A DNA stretch of 64,000 bases from Mesostigma viride (Eukaryota > Streptophyta > Mesostigmatophyceae > Mesostigmatales > Mesostigmataceae): the NCBI GenBank assembly GCA_009746045.1, contig RPFO01000027.1, positions 1,870,202-1,934,201 of the forward strand. The letters run 5' to 3'. Below the pieces are notes generated by a model. That model saw only the letters and a program-made list of their open reading frames with translations. It ran no database searches and was not told where the DNA came from. Each line of letters begins with the position of its first letter. Position 1 is the first letter of the stretch. The position numbers were made by a program, and so were the translations under genes. Below, in pieces: positions 11,717-22,606 of this stretch.

Positions 11717-14208
11717 ACTTAAGGGGACTCGGCGCGGCGAATTTTTTCCGCGCCAAAAAAATTCCGCGGTACCCTCCGTACCGTGAAAAGTGGGTGCACG
11801 GTGCGCGCACCCCTTGCGGAAGTGGCCATGGCGACTGCTTTGAGACGAAACGTGACAAATCTGGCTCGCGGAAAGCAGAAAAAATGCTCGATTGTTGGAG
11901 AAAATTAGTTACTGATTCTACTTTATGGTGGGATGGTTGCGATCTATAATGTCGTGGGCTTTTTTTCTTTACCATCGGCAGGGGGGGTCCGGCCTGAATT
12001 TCTGTCGGGATGAATAAAGTATAATGGATGCCTGCAGGTGTGATTGTCGATTGTTGCCAGTTTTGATGGTCCTAATGGAAGCTAGTTTAATGATGTTTCT
12101 AAAGCCGTAAAAATTCCCGCTGCTATCCTTACCTTTCCCGTCATTTTGCGGTAAGATAACATTAGGCCTGCGCGATGCGCGCCCGACCTCTCCATGAAAG
12201 GGTGGCCTTTCTTGTGCGCCTGGGCACGAATAAATGCCCGTTATGGTACGTTCTTGTATTAAACGTCCTAAGATAGCGCTTTCCTGCTTTCTTAGCTCGT
12301 TGAGCGTAAGCTTTTTGCCTTCTTTCCGGCCAGATGCAGCCATGAACTTGCGGGTCCTGGCGCTGCATCGCTAGATTCCTGGATGTTTTTTAGCAAGTTC
12401 GTCTGTGACGTGGCTTGCTGCAGCGCGTGGCCCACAACCTGTCGGGAAGGTGTAATGCTTTTATTTCCATGCTTCTCTGAAATTTCTTTTGCTTTATAGA
12501 CAGTTGTGTTCGAGGAAATTCACGCGGTCTTCCTAAGCAGCGGCATCATTTTCCCCAGACACTGACGAGCTGGCACCTGTCTCCTAAAGAAAGTGGCTCG
12601 TGCTTGTTAGAAAGGAGGCAGTGTGCATTTTGCGGGACACAATGCTTTGGTGGCACATGCGTCAGGTAGGTTGTTCCAATGGTCTCTTCACCTTTCCCAC
12701 TGAGTAAATGATAGCCTTTGTCATGCTAACCAGAGCAGCTAGCCACAGGTTGGCTGGATAAAAAGTCAGCTTATTTTCTCTTTATATACTGCATGTGTGG
12801 TCCTCCACATGTCCGGCTTGTTGGGCATTTTGGAACAGGGTTTTTAATGTGTTGTTGGGTGGAACAACTTGGTTGTTGGCACAAAATCGCACATTATTAG
12901 CCTGAGATAGGCATGACATATGCTGCTCAGGCGTGTCGTCCTACCAGCCTTGTTGATAAGGGTAGACTCACAAGGCTGGCTGTGCCGATGGAGGGGTGGG
13001 GCGTATGACGCTCCGGACATCCTCCTCACACTCCGTGATCAAAGTGGGCATGTTTTTGGGTGTCTAGGGTAGCAAAACAGATGTCATTTTGGCTCAACAC
13101 TAGCTCAATTCTCTTTTAGCGTCTACCCAGGTGGCATCACAGGAAAATCAATAACTTGAGCTACGCTTGTCAGAATGAGCTCAAATTTTGGCAGTGTGTT
13201 TCCCCCCACTCAGTGGAATTTTCTATGTATGGATGACCCAATCTGATGTGTTAATGATTTGATTTATTTTTTTTGGCTAAAAAAAGTACCCATTTTGCGG
13301 GAAAATTAATAACTCAAACAAATGTGACCATTTTGGCCATGTAAATAGCCCAGCTTTTAAAAAAGTGGGGGAACTTTGCAGGTATGTATGGGCAGGTCAT
13401 TTAGACAAGTGGTTTGTCTTGGGCAAAATATCTCATAAATAGCGTCTTTTTCTATTTTTAGCTCGCCACCGGTGCGTGGTTGGGGGTAGTACCCCCAACA
13501 AGTGGTGGTATGAATGTCCAAACATCATATTTATTAAAAATATAATTACTTACAGCAGAGTGAAATCACTCAAACCAAAGCAAACGCCCAGCTATAAACC
13601 TATATACAGAGCCATGTCAAAGCTCTATACTACGATAAGACCAATGGAAACGCCTAACGGGAGGAACCTAATAGCCCTGCTGCACCGCAAAATCAGCCCG
13701 CGTACGGCGGAGCATGATGTCAGCCATGGCCCGAGTCAGCGCCACCGACAAGCGCTGACGCCAATATGACGTCCAGGTCCGCGCCGACCATGGGGCCCGC
13801 TGGCCCTCCAGGTCCAGCCGGTCCTCCCGGAGCCGGCAACACTCCTTGAAGAAGGCGGAGGTCAGGGGCCCCATGGCCCCAAACTCCTCCAGGACAAAGG
13901 GCACCACACGATGGTGCCCGACGTCGCCGTAGGCCAGGAGCTTGGCCCGCTCCGCCCGGTCCGCCGTGTAACCTGCCGTGAGGGAGGCCCCAGCCACGTG
14001 GCTAAGAGCCAAGGGCCGCGCCACCGAAACGTCAATAAGCAGATGCCGGCCACCCCCCTCAAAGTCCAGCACCACGATGTCAGGCCGGTGGTTGGGGGAA
14101 TACATCATATTTATGGTACCCAATCATCACTAGATGGTTCCCATGTGCATTGGAACTGATACTCACTAAAGTCTGTTTTTCAGGCTTTTGGACGTGCGAG
14201 TCCCAACC
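11717..14208 (-). mobile_element. DNA element related to family i, second tandem copy with a LINE insertion
   Basis: The left terminus is TTAA plus GGGGACTCGGCGCGG at 11717, followed by about 110 bp homologous to the right end of the 4669-6561 element (GCGCCAAAAAA, GGTGCGCGCAC, GGCCATGGCGAC). The body matches 9956-11661, and the right terminus (CGTGCGAGTCCC) is at about 14208. A LINE fragment sits at 13535-14101. No TTAA is visible after the right end, so that side is eroded or was not generated by simple transposition. Confidence 0.65.
13535..14101 (-). pseudogene. 5'-truncated LINE 3' end (ORF2 C-terminus)
   Basis: The minus-strand reading from about 14097 to 13668 gives a LINE ORF2 C-terminal region (RPDIVVLDFEGGG, RHLLIDVSVARP, VPFVLEEFGAMGP, LSVALTRAMADIMLRR), with a stop at about 13668 and an AT-rich 3' end at 13535. 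It is flanked by a perfect 13-bp duplication, ACATCATATTTAT, at 13522-13534 and 14102-14114. The sister copy at 9956-11661 has this sequence once, so this is a clear target-primed insertion of about 567 bp. It belongs to a different LINE lineage from the YADD fragments elsewhere in the window. Confidence 0.85.
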
Positions 14209-14472
14209 AGCGTGAATGCCTGTACATACCAAGTTTCGACCTTTGCCCTACGGACACATGACTGATGACTGTGCCCGAATCGGCATCCGGTCGCGAGGGA
14301 AAGAAAGCGAGTTTGGGAGCACGGCCTTGCATTTGGAGCGGACTCGACTGCATACAGTAGCCTGCCAGTTTAACCTTGGCTTCCTTTTTTCCCCTAGGTA
14401 CTGGGAAACCTCCATATTCGCGGAAGCTCGTGTTTCGCTGGCAATCGCGGTTTTCTCCTGAACGCGAGCGCC

Positions 14473-17400
14473 ATGAACCCGATTAAGCTAGCTGGGGATA
14501 TGACCCACCTTTTGAGCATTATCTTGCTCCTTTTAAATATCAATGCCACCAAATCATGTGCAGGTACGTCTGGTGCTATGTCTAGCCTAATACACAGGGA
14601 GCAGAGCAAAGTGCGGCATTCCATATGCACCTCTACGTCTGTATGTTTTGAAAATGATAAGCTAGGCTATTGAGTTTTTTTTTAAAAAAATTTTTCTTGG
14701 TGCACGTGAACTTTATTGCAGGCATTTCTTTGAAGACTCAGGAGCTTTATGCACTCGTCTTTGTTACACGGTACCAGCTGGATATCTTCGCCTCCGACGT
14801 ATTCGTCACGTCGAAGGAAATAATCTTCCTTGTAACGGCTTGTACAATCATCTGGCTAATGAGGAGGCATAGGGTCGTGTCCCGGACGTATGATAAGGAG
14901 CAGGATACATTCCGCGTCGTGTTCCTGATCGTTCCGGCTGCCGTGCTTGCATGCGTCCTCAATAACAATGTTGCCTTAGGAGAGGTACGTCTTGATGGCA
15001 TCCTTTTTCCCGCGTTTTAACGAAAATTATACTAGCAATTCTAGCTCGTATGCGTGATACAAAGTCAGGTATCTTTCTGCATAAGGAAAGTGTCTTGGCC
15101 AGTGAAGTGTCACAGGTTGTCATGGGCTTGGCAGACTGCACTACACCCTGTTGTAAGTGTACAAAATCGATTACTTGGCATTGACCGCTGTGTGAATTTC
15201 AATAAAATTTGTTTGATCGCCCTTTTGCACAGCGTTTGCACGATTGTGTTGTCTCGTTATGACCTGTTCTGATATGGTCACCCCGGTTCCGTGTTTATAT
15301 TTGCTTCCTTTTTTGTTAATTGCTTGCCTATCTCAACACGGTATTTTCTCACCGTTACAGCTGTCATTGGTTATATGCACCGCCATCATTGCTTTCGTCA
15401 ATTGTTGACTTGACTTGATAGAGGACTGGATGAACTGAAAAGGGCTTCTCCCCTCAGGCCAGGTGGCCGACTGTTTGCATCGAAGATTAAAGATCAATCA
15501 AGGACAAGCTTGCTAAAGAATGGTGTGCTGCATGTGCCTTTCCTTGCCTGCAGCTCCACCCCTTTACTTGCAACTGCGCACAGTTCCCTCCCCCCACCCA
15601 TGCCCACCTCGCACGCTGTCATCCCCACCCCCAAAAGAACACGTTGCTAGACCTTCCTATCACTCTCTCCTCTCCCCCCCCCCCCAGTAATCCATCCCCA
15701 TCTGTCGTACCAGTTCCAAATTTAACCATGTGCACAAGGCGCAAGGCACAAGGCAGTGGTTGGTACACTCTTCCCCATCCTGTCTAGTAGAAGGGTGTTC
15801 TCCATCTGCCTGCCCCACCTCTTCTACTTTATCCCTATTTCTCACGCCAACGCCGGCGTCAATGCCAACGCCAACGCCAGCCTCTGATTCACTGACCAAG
15901 CGTTGTAGATAAGTTTTACTCGGCTTTTTGCCGTCCCCTCGGCTCATTCCCCGCCCTTGCTTTTCAATGCTAGCGCTGACCCAACGTTGGCGCCGGCCAC
16001 CTAACAATATTGTTATTCACTCTTGTGGACGTTCTTGTTATGCCTCCCTACGCGACCCGCCCTTGCTCATGCCAGCGCTGACACCAACACCAACCCGTGC
16101 TGCGCGCACCCTGTGCTGAGGACATTTTTAGCGCCCCTCCTAATCCTTCTTCCTTTTTACTACTAGCGTCGCCACCGACCCATCCTGTGTGCGCCAGGTG
16201 CTGTGGGCCTTCTCCATTTACCTGGAGGCGGTGGCCATCCTGCCCCAGCTTATGTTGCTGCAGCGGACGCGCAACGTGGACAACCTGACGGGCACCTACG
16301 TATTCATGCTCGGGTGTGTATACCCACCCTCTTGCTCTTGGGTAGGCATCGTCTCAAGTACACTCACCGGGCACCAAGACGCGGTGCAGCGTCTCCATCA
16401 TGCAGTGTTCTGTGGTCACAAGCTGTACGACGTGCACATGGGCGAGTTGTTTTGAGTGTCCTTCAGCAGTGCTATTCGGGAAGCGGCGCTTTTTTTCCTT
16501 TTCAGAGGTTTATCGATTCCCAGTGTACGTTTCTCGCAACCAATCTCGATGGGTGTAGCGACCTGGGGTAGGTACAGGGCTTGGTAACCACCCGCAGTGT
16601 AAGGTGTGTGTGGATGCTTTGGTTCTGAGTGGGTTTCGCGCCAATAATTCTGAGTGGTTGACACCCGATGAACCGCTCCATTGGGTTTAGAGGCCTGTTT
16701 TGAAAAAGTTTTCGTGCCTCACGTTGTACACGTGGGTTAGATAGGCCAATGTGCACAGGTAGACGGGCCAAGTTGATGTGGGTTAGATAGGCCAATGTGC
16801 ACAGGTAGACGGGCCAAGCACAGGTGAGTGCAGGCAAGTCTGGTCCAGCATGGGCGTGCCCAGCTGGATGGTGCCTAGTTGATAGATAGACTTGCAGCGC
16901 ATGCACACAGCAGGATTCTTTGCGAATGTTTGCCTAGTGAGACAGTGGAGTGCCTGGAGGGTTTAGGGTTTCTGGCCGAAGGTCTGATTTCTGAACTGTC
17001 AGGCTAGGTTATTTGCCTGGCGTTACCCTAGTAAGTTGGGGGGTACAGGAAGCTGTTACCCTAGTAAGTGAGGGGTACAGGAGGCTGTTCTCATGTGTTG
17101 CATGGTTGGTTTTCTTCTGGTAAGATGCTTACCTAACCAGTATGTACCCCGTGTCTCTTTTGGCATTTCCTTTAAGTTTAGGTTTCCCGTGCGGTTAATT
17201 GCCCCGGCCGCTACTCCTTTTTCCTGCCCCGGCCCTGCTGCACATGTATTTAATCAGCTGACCTTGCAACAGGCGCACAGGCCCATTGCGCGGGCCAATC
17301 ACGCTACATGGTTGCTTGTTCGCGGCTTCTCTGACTGCTGGCCGTAGAGTATGCCAGCATGCCTACGTTTTCTGGGTTGGCAGCTGGCACTAGCAGGCTT

Positions 17401-20400
17401 CTGCTGCAACCATACTTTCGTGCTCACGGTCAACGGCAGTCATGGCCGAGTAGTCACAGCCAGTATGTGGCTTGTCGCGCGTATCGTGAAGGGGAACACC
17501 CATGAATGCTGCTGGCCAAGTGGCGTTGCTGCAGGGCTGGTGCGAGGGCTGGACGCCTTTATCACAGAAAGGGTGCATGGCTGACGGCTATCACGTTGTC
17601 GTGTGGTGATGCGCCCATACTGCCGCATGCGCATCCCTGCAGGGCATACCGTGCTTTGTATTTGCTCAACTGGATCTACAGATTCTTCACCGACGCGCCT
17701 TACACAAAGTGGCACGGTGAGTGGAAAAAGAAAAGAAAAGAAGGGAGTGGGTGGGAAACAAAGGCAAGTAGTTTGAGCAAAGAAGGAAACATAGGGTGAG
17801 CGATAAGGGAAACAAATAGGGTGAGCGATAAGGGAAACAAGTAGGGTGAGCGATAAGGGAAACAAATAGGGTGAGCGATAAGGGAAACAAATAGGGTGAG
17901 CGATAAGGGAAACAAATAGGGTGAGCGATAAGGGAAACAAATAGGGTGAGCGATAAGGGAACATACGAGTGAGTGAGAAAGGGAAAATAAAATGGGGTGA
18001 AGCAAGGATCGTGTTCGGTGTCTCATAATGGGCGAGATGGGGTATGCCACGGTGACCACTGAGCGCACAGCACGCCGAGAATGAAGAATGTCATGGTTGA
18101 ACGCATGAAAGCACGTGAAAGTAAGCGTTCCGAATGCACTGTTCAGCGCGACAAGTTGTGAAGGTGCTTGCACGTCTGCGGGGGTCTGTGCTAACTGTCG
18201 CGTGATTGGTTGAGGGCAGCACAGGTCCTCTGTGGATGGAAACGTCAACGTCCGGTGGCGGGGTCTACCTTGTTCCCAGCGCTATTTTCTTCCTATGCCA
18301 GTGGCATCCATCCCAGTTATGGCACACATCACTCTGATAGTACCTCAGTGGTCAACAGCACTTTTGCGCCAAACTATTTTGCGAGCCCAAAACAAGTTAC
18401 ATACTTCTTGGTTCTGCGCGGCAATTTTAAAGCAGCGCTTGAAAGATCACGACATGGCACTCTCTATAGCATCCACCATATACGTGAGTTTGTTATGACA
18501 CCCGTGACCACGCTGCGACCCAAAAATGAAGCTTATTCTTTAAGACCTTTGCGAGGTCAGGTCGCAAATAGTTTGTTAGTCGTTTTTACCACTACGGTAT
18601 AGTTAAGGTTTCTAATTATGTGGGGAGATTTTAACCATGTGGGGAGATGTTTGTCCTTTTCATAAAACGAACTTCGAGCACGTGCACTCCTCGTACGTGG
18701 CCTCTCGCACGCAGTGTGGATCGCGGGCATCGTTCAGACGCTCATCTACTGCGACTTCTTCTACTACTACGTGCGCAGGTGAGGTCGTGGGGCTTTCTGT
18801 TTTAGGTGTGCATGCAGGCGTGCGCGCGCGCTGTGTGCCGCCTGCCTTCCTCCCTTCCTCCCTGCCACCCTCCCTCCCTCCCTCCCTCCCTCCCTCCCTC
18901 CCTCCCTCCCTCCCTCCCTCCCTCCCTCCCTCCCTCCTCCCTCCCTCCCTCCCTCCTCCCTCCCTCCCTCCCTCCCTCCCTCCCTCCCTCCCTCCCTCCC
19001 TCCCTCCCTCCCTCCCTCCCTCCCTCCCTCCCTCCCTCCCTCCCTCCCTCCTCCCTCCCTCCCTCCCTCCCTCCCTCCCTCCCTCCTCCCTCCCTCCCTC
19101 CCTCCCTCCCTCCCTCCCTCCCTCCCTCCCTCCCTCCCTCCTCCCTCCTCCTCCCTCCCTCCCTCCCTCCTCCCTCCCTCCCTCCCTCCCTCCCTCCCTC
19201 CCTCCCTCCCTCCCTCCTCCCTCCCTCCCTCCCTCCCTCCTCCCTCCCTCCCTCCTCCCTCCCTCCCTCCCTCCCTCCCTCCCTCCTCCCTCCCTCCCTC
19301 CCTCCTCCCTCCTCCCTCCTCCCTCCCTCCCTCCTCCTCCCTCCTCCCTCCCTCCCTCCCTCCCTCCCTCCCTCCCTCCTCCTCCCTCCTCCCTCCCTCC
19401 CTCCCTCCCTCCTCCCTCCCTCCCTCCCTCCCTCCCTCCCTCCCTCCCTCCCTCCCTCCCTCCCTCCTCCCTCCCTCCCTCCTCCTCCTCCCTCCCTCCC
19501 TCCCTCCCTCCCTCCCTCCCTCCCTCCCTCCCTCCCTCCCTCCCTCCCTCCCTCCCTCCTCCCTCCCTCCCTCCCTCCCTCCCTCCTCCCTCCCTCCCCT
19601 CCCTCCCTCCCTCCCTCCCTCCCTCCCTCCCTCCCTCCCTCCCTCCCTCCCTCCCTCCCTCCTCCCTCCTCCCTCCCTCCCTCCCTCCTCCCTCCCTCCC
19701 TCCCTCCCTCCCTCCCTCCCTCCCTCCCTCCCTCCCTCCCTCCCTCCCTCCCTCGCTCGCTCGCTCCTCCCTCCCTCCCTCCCTCCCTCGCTCCTCCCTC
19801 CAACCCTCCAACCCTCCCTCCCTCCCCCCTCCCTCCCGGCCTCCCCCCTCCCTCCCCCCTCCCTCCCGGCCCTCCCTCCCCCCCTCCCCGTGTTGATCGG
19901 TACGCGGCACGATGGTCCAAAATACGCGCGTAGTTGACGTATTTAATGGTCCGCCGAAATATGCCTATTTTTAAAACCTTTTTTTGCCCCGCCGCGAGAC
20001 TTAGCCAATTTTTGGCTTTGGTGGTCGATGTCGCGCCGGTCCACCGAGGCTAGGAACTTTGACGTGGCGCTTTTGACATCTGAAGTACCATCTGATGGCC
20101 GTCGTACCTGGTGGCTGGTAGCCTAGTAATTAGTAAGCAGTACACCCTTTGCCTATGTAATGTATGACGGGCGACAACCACAAAGAGCACGTGACGGGTA
20201 AGCTAGCAGATCTGTCGACCCCAGCGCACCAAAGCACGTTATACAAAGTAACACGAAGGGCACTTTATCTTGTGAGAAAGTGTAGGAAGGCGTTTTGAAA
20301 GCCATCATCTATTATTAGTTTTAAATTTTATGTGCACCATGGTAAGAGAAAATTGATTACCATTGTCATCACCACAAATTTTGCGCATATACTGCATGAT

Positions 20401-21746
20401 GAAATGCAATTCGGATGACAAGGGAATTGCAGTTTTGGCCTTTATTCAGGGTCACAACTCATAACCCTCGTAACCCCTCACATGTCTGACAACCCGTACT
20501 TGAGCACGTATTTCAACAAGCCCCCCAAAGTACTCGTGTATTTGACGTGTTTGGGGGTTCCCCAAATTACTTGTATTGCTGTATTGGCCACCCTCCCTCC
20601 CTCCCTCCCTCCCTCCCTCCCTCCCTCCTCCCTCCCTCCCTCCCTCCCTCCCTCCCTCCCTCCCTCCCTCCCTCCCTCCCTCCCTCCCTCCCTCCCTCCT
20701 CCCTCCCTCCCTCCCTCCCTCCCTCCTCCCTCCCTCCCTCCCTCCCTCCCTCCCTCCTCCTCCCTCCCTCCCTCCCTCCCCTCCCTCCCTCCCTCCCTCC
20801 CTCCCTCCCTCCCTCCCTCCCTCCTCCTCCCTCCCTCCCTCCCTCCCTCCCTCCCTCCCTCCTCCCTCCCTCCCTCCCCTCCCTCCCTCCCTCCCTCCCT
20901 CCCTCCCTCCTCCCTCCCTCCCTCCCTCCTCCCTCCCTCCTCCCTCCCTCCCTCCCTCCCTCCCTCCCTCCTCCCTCCCTCCCTCCCTCCCTCCTCCTCC
21001 CTCCCTCCCTCCCTCCTCCCTCCCTCCCTCCCTCCCTCCCTCCCTCCCTCCCTCCCTCCCTCCCTCCCTCCCTCCCTCCCTCCCTCCCTCTCCTCCCTCC
21101 CCCCTCCCTCCCTCCCTCCTCCCTCCCTCCCTCCCTCCCTCCCTCCCTCCCTCCTCCCTCCCTCCCTCCCTCCCTCCTCCCTCCCCCTCCCTCCCTCCCT
21201 CCCTCCCTCCCTCCCTCCCTCCCTCCCTCCTCCCTCCCTCCCTCCCTCCCCCTCCCTCCCTCCCTCCCTCCCTCCCTCCCTCCCTCCCTCCCTCCCTCCC
21301 TCCCTCCCTCCCTCCCTCCCTCCCTCCCTCCCTCCCTCGCCCCCTCGCTCGCCCCCTTGCCCCCTCGCCCGCCCGCCCGCCCGCCCGCCCGCCCGCCTTC
21401 CCTTTTGTGCACGACACACTGTTGGGTACGTGGGCCTTCTCCCCATGTTGAATATAGGTCGGCATCTTTATGGTGTCCATGTTCACCTGGGTGATGGCCC
21501 TTTAGTGCCTTGGCTGTGCCGCCATGTATTAATGAGACAACCAGCACTTATACATGTATGTTTTCTTGTTCACTCAAAGGGGTTCTTTTCGCTCAGGACA
21601 GCATCTCGATCTAGATTTCTAGTTCCAGTGCATGGCTGTAACGGGTCTCATTTGTGCAATTTTTTTGGCGTTTGTATCAACGCATCGTGGTACTCCCTGC
21701 CGGGCGCAGCTGGAAGAACAACGAGCGACTTTCGCTGCCTGTGTAA
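14473..21746 (+). CDS. ERD2: ER lumen protein-retaining (KDEL/HDEL) receptor
   Basis: Seven-transmembrane receptor that returns K/HDEL-tagged proteins from Golgi to ER via COPI vesicles. Six exons with GT-AG borders: 14473-14563, 14722-14984, 16198-16313, 17643-17716, 18715-18778, 21710-21746; together 645 nt, 214 residues, the normal family length (212-219). Diagnostic stretches are [103 protein letters not shown] and the C-terminal LSLPV. All splice phases agree. [23 protein letters not shown] resembles plant ERD2. Intron 4 contains a 25-bp repeat array, and intron 5 (2931 bp) contains two kilobase-scale CCCT tracts. The exon structure is inferred by homology, not from transcripts. Confidence 0.93.
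16724..16830. repeat. ERD2: Direct repeat of about 51 bp, two copies (ERD2 intron 3)
   Basis: The block beginning GTGGGTTAGATAGGCCAATG occurs twice in succession. Another duplicated segment containing CCCTAGTAAGT lies at about 17020-17085. Both are intronic. Confidence 0.75.
17790..17968. repeat. ERD2: 25-bp tandem repeat, about seven copies (ERD2 intron 4)
   Basis: The unit GGGTGAGCGATAAGGGAAAC plus five bases recurs at 17794, 17819, 17844, 17869, 17894, 17919 and 17944. Each unit contains AGGGTGAG, close to a 5' splice-site consensus. The array starts about 75 bp downstream of the real donor of exon 4 (17717). Confidence 0.9.
18837..19890. repeat. ERD2: (CCCT)n polypyrimidine tract 1 in ERD2 intron 5
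   Basis: About 1.05 kb of CCCT units with scattered CCT interruptions; the 3' side degrades into CGCT and CCAACCCT variants. The sense-strand transcript would be almost purely pyrimidine, and the complement is (AGGG)n. Long Ser-Leu-Pro-Pro or Arg-Glu-Gly-Gly translations are artefacts of period-4 sequence without stops. Confidence 0.95.
19891..20588. other. ERD2: Unique spacer between the two CCCT tracts (ERD2 intron 5)
   Basis: About 700 bp of normal complexity. An imperfect internal duplication near 20495-20565 contains two related CCCCCCAAAGTACT- and TTTGGGGGTTCC-type blocks. I see no ORF, RNA gene or element terminus. Confidence 0.4.
20589..21397. repeat. ERD2: (CCCT)n polypyrimidine tract 2, ending in (CCCG)n (ERD2 intron 5)
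   Basis: About 0.75 kb of CCCT units with CCT interruptions to about 21340. A transitional CCCCTCGCT zone then leads into a short (CCCG)n run to 21397. The real last exon begins about 310 bp downstream. Confidence 0.95.
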
Positions 21747-21906
21747 GGACTTGCAAATCCCAGGTTTGACTGTTTTGGGGGGGGGCGAGAGCTCCACTAG
21801 TCAACTGCATTCCAAAGGGTAAGTTTGCATTGGGCGCAGCTCGGATGAGGTTGCAAATGTACCTCAGCGCTGAGGCAAATGCCAAGGACAGCATGGTAAA
21901 CATAGT

Positions 21907-22070
21907 GGTTCGGGCCGTGGGGCCTGTAACCCCGCTACTCGCGGTTAGCTCGTCCGGCTAGCTAGTCGTCATTCCCCCCCTCCATCTCCACCTCCATCTC
22001 CACTTCCATCGGTTTGAGGATTTATGCTCACGTGACGCTGTCGCGTGTTTCTTAACTAATTAATTAATTA
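21907..22070 (+). mobile_element. LINE 3' end, plus orientation
   Basis: Begins with TAGTGGTTCGGGCCGTGG, matching the last codons of LINE ORF2 at 22740-22775. It continues through a 3' UTR to the imperfect stem-loop CACGTGACGCTGTCGCGTG and an (AATT)n tail. It lies just beyond the ERD2 stop codon and would contribute to, or follow, its 3' UTR. Confidence 0.75.
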
Positions 22071-22606
22071 AGGCCAGCCCGTCTATTTACAAGCCGGCCG
22101 GTGAAAAAATGGTTTTGGTTTCAAAATTTCAGAAAGTCGCGGAAAGGTCTGAGCCAGTGGGAGGTGCGCGGGTTCGCGGAAACTGTGCGCGGGTTTGCGA
22201 TGCGGCGCACAGGGAACCCGACGCGGCGCGCCGGTTAACGAGCGCCAGCTGGCGTAGCACGTTTCTAGAATGTACGCGGAAACTGTAATAAGAAACACCG
22301 ACGCGTCGTTCGACAGCTGGCCGGGCGTTCGACAGAGTATCCAGAATGTGCCATTCGAAAACTTATCCGCAGTTACAGAAGGTAAATTGTTTCCATTGGA
22401 CGTTTCATTGCCTGGCGCGAATAAGGTGGCGACACGTGGCGTCTAATTGGATGGGATGGAATGGATCAGGCACGCCGTGCTACGAAAAAGGCCGCAAGCG
22501 CGGCCGCAAGGTGGCGACTACGTGGCCTTAACAACAAAAACGAAATGGGGGATATGAAAAAGCTCGCCTCGCAGGACCTCTTTAAGGACCTGGTGGCGGA
22601 CGTTAA
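22071..22606. other. Unassigned segment between two facing LINE tails
   Basis: About 535 bp flanked on both sides by (AATT)n tails of oppositely oriented LINE ends. I see no long ORF and no terminal inverted repeat. Confidence 0.4.

Noticed and set aside
11717..14208. Clean TTAA target duplication for the second tandem element
   Set aside because: TTAA is present at the left end only; the right end is followed by AACC, so a simple insertion cannot be claimed.
17790..17968. CRISPR-like array
   Set aside because: The 25-bp units are contiguous without spacers, within a eukaryotic intron.
18637..19933. Very long ORFs in several frames (Ser-Leu-Pro-Pro repeats on +, Arg-Glu-Gly-Gly on -)
   Set aside because: They arise from a period-4 CCCT repeat that lacks stop codons in every frame, and they lie inside an ERD2 intron.
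20452..21822. Second set of Pro/Leu- or Gly/Arg-rich ORFs above 290 codons
   Set aside because: Same repeat artefact as at 18637-19933; not proteins.
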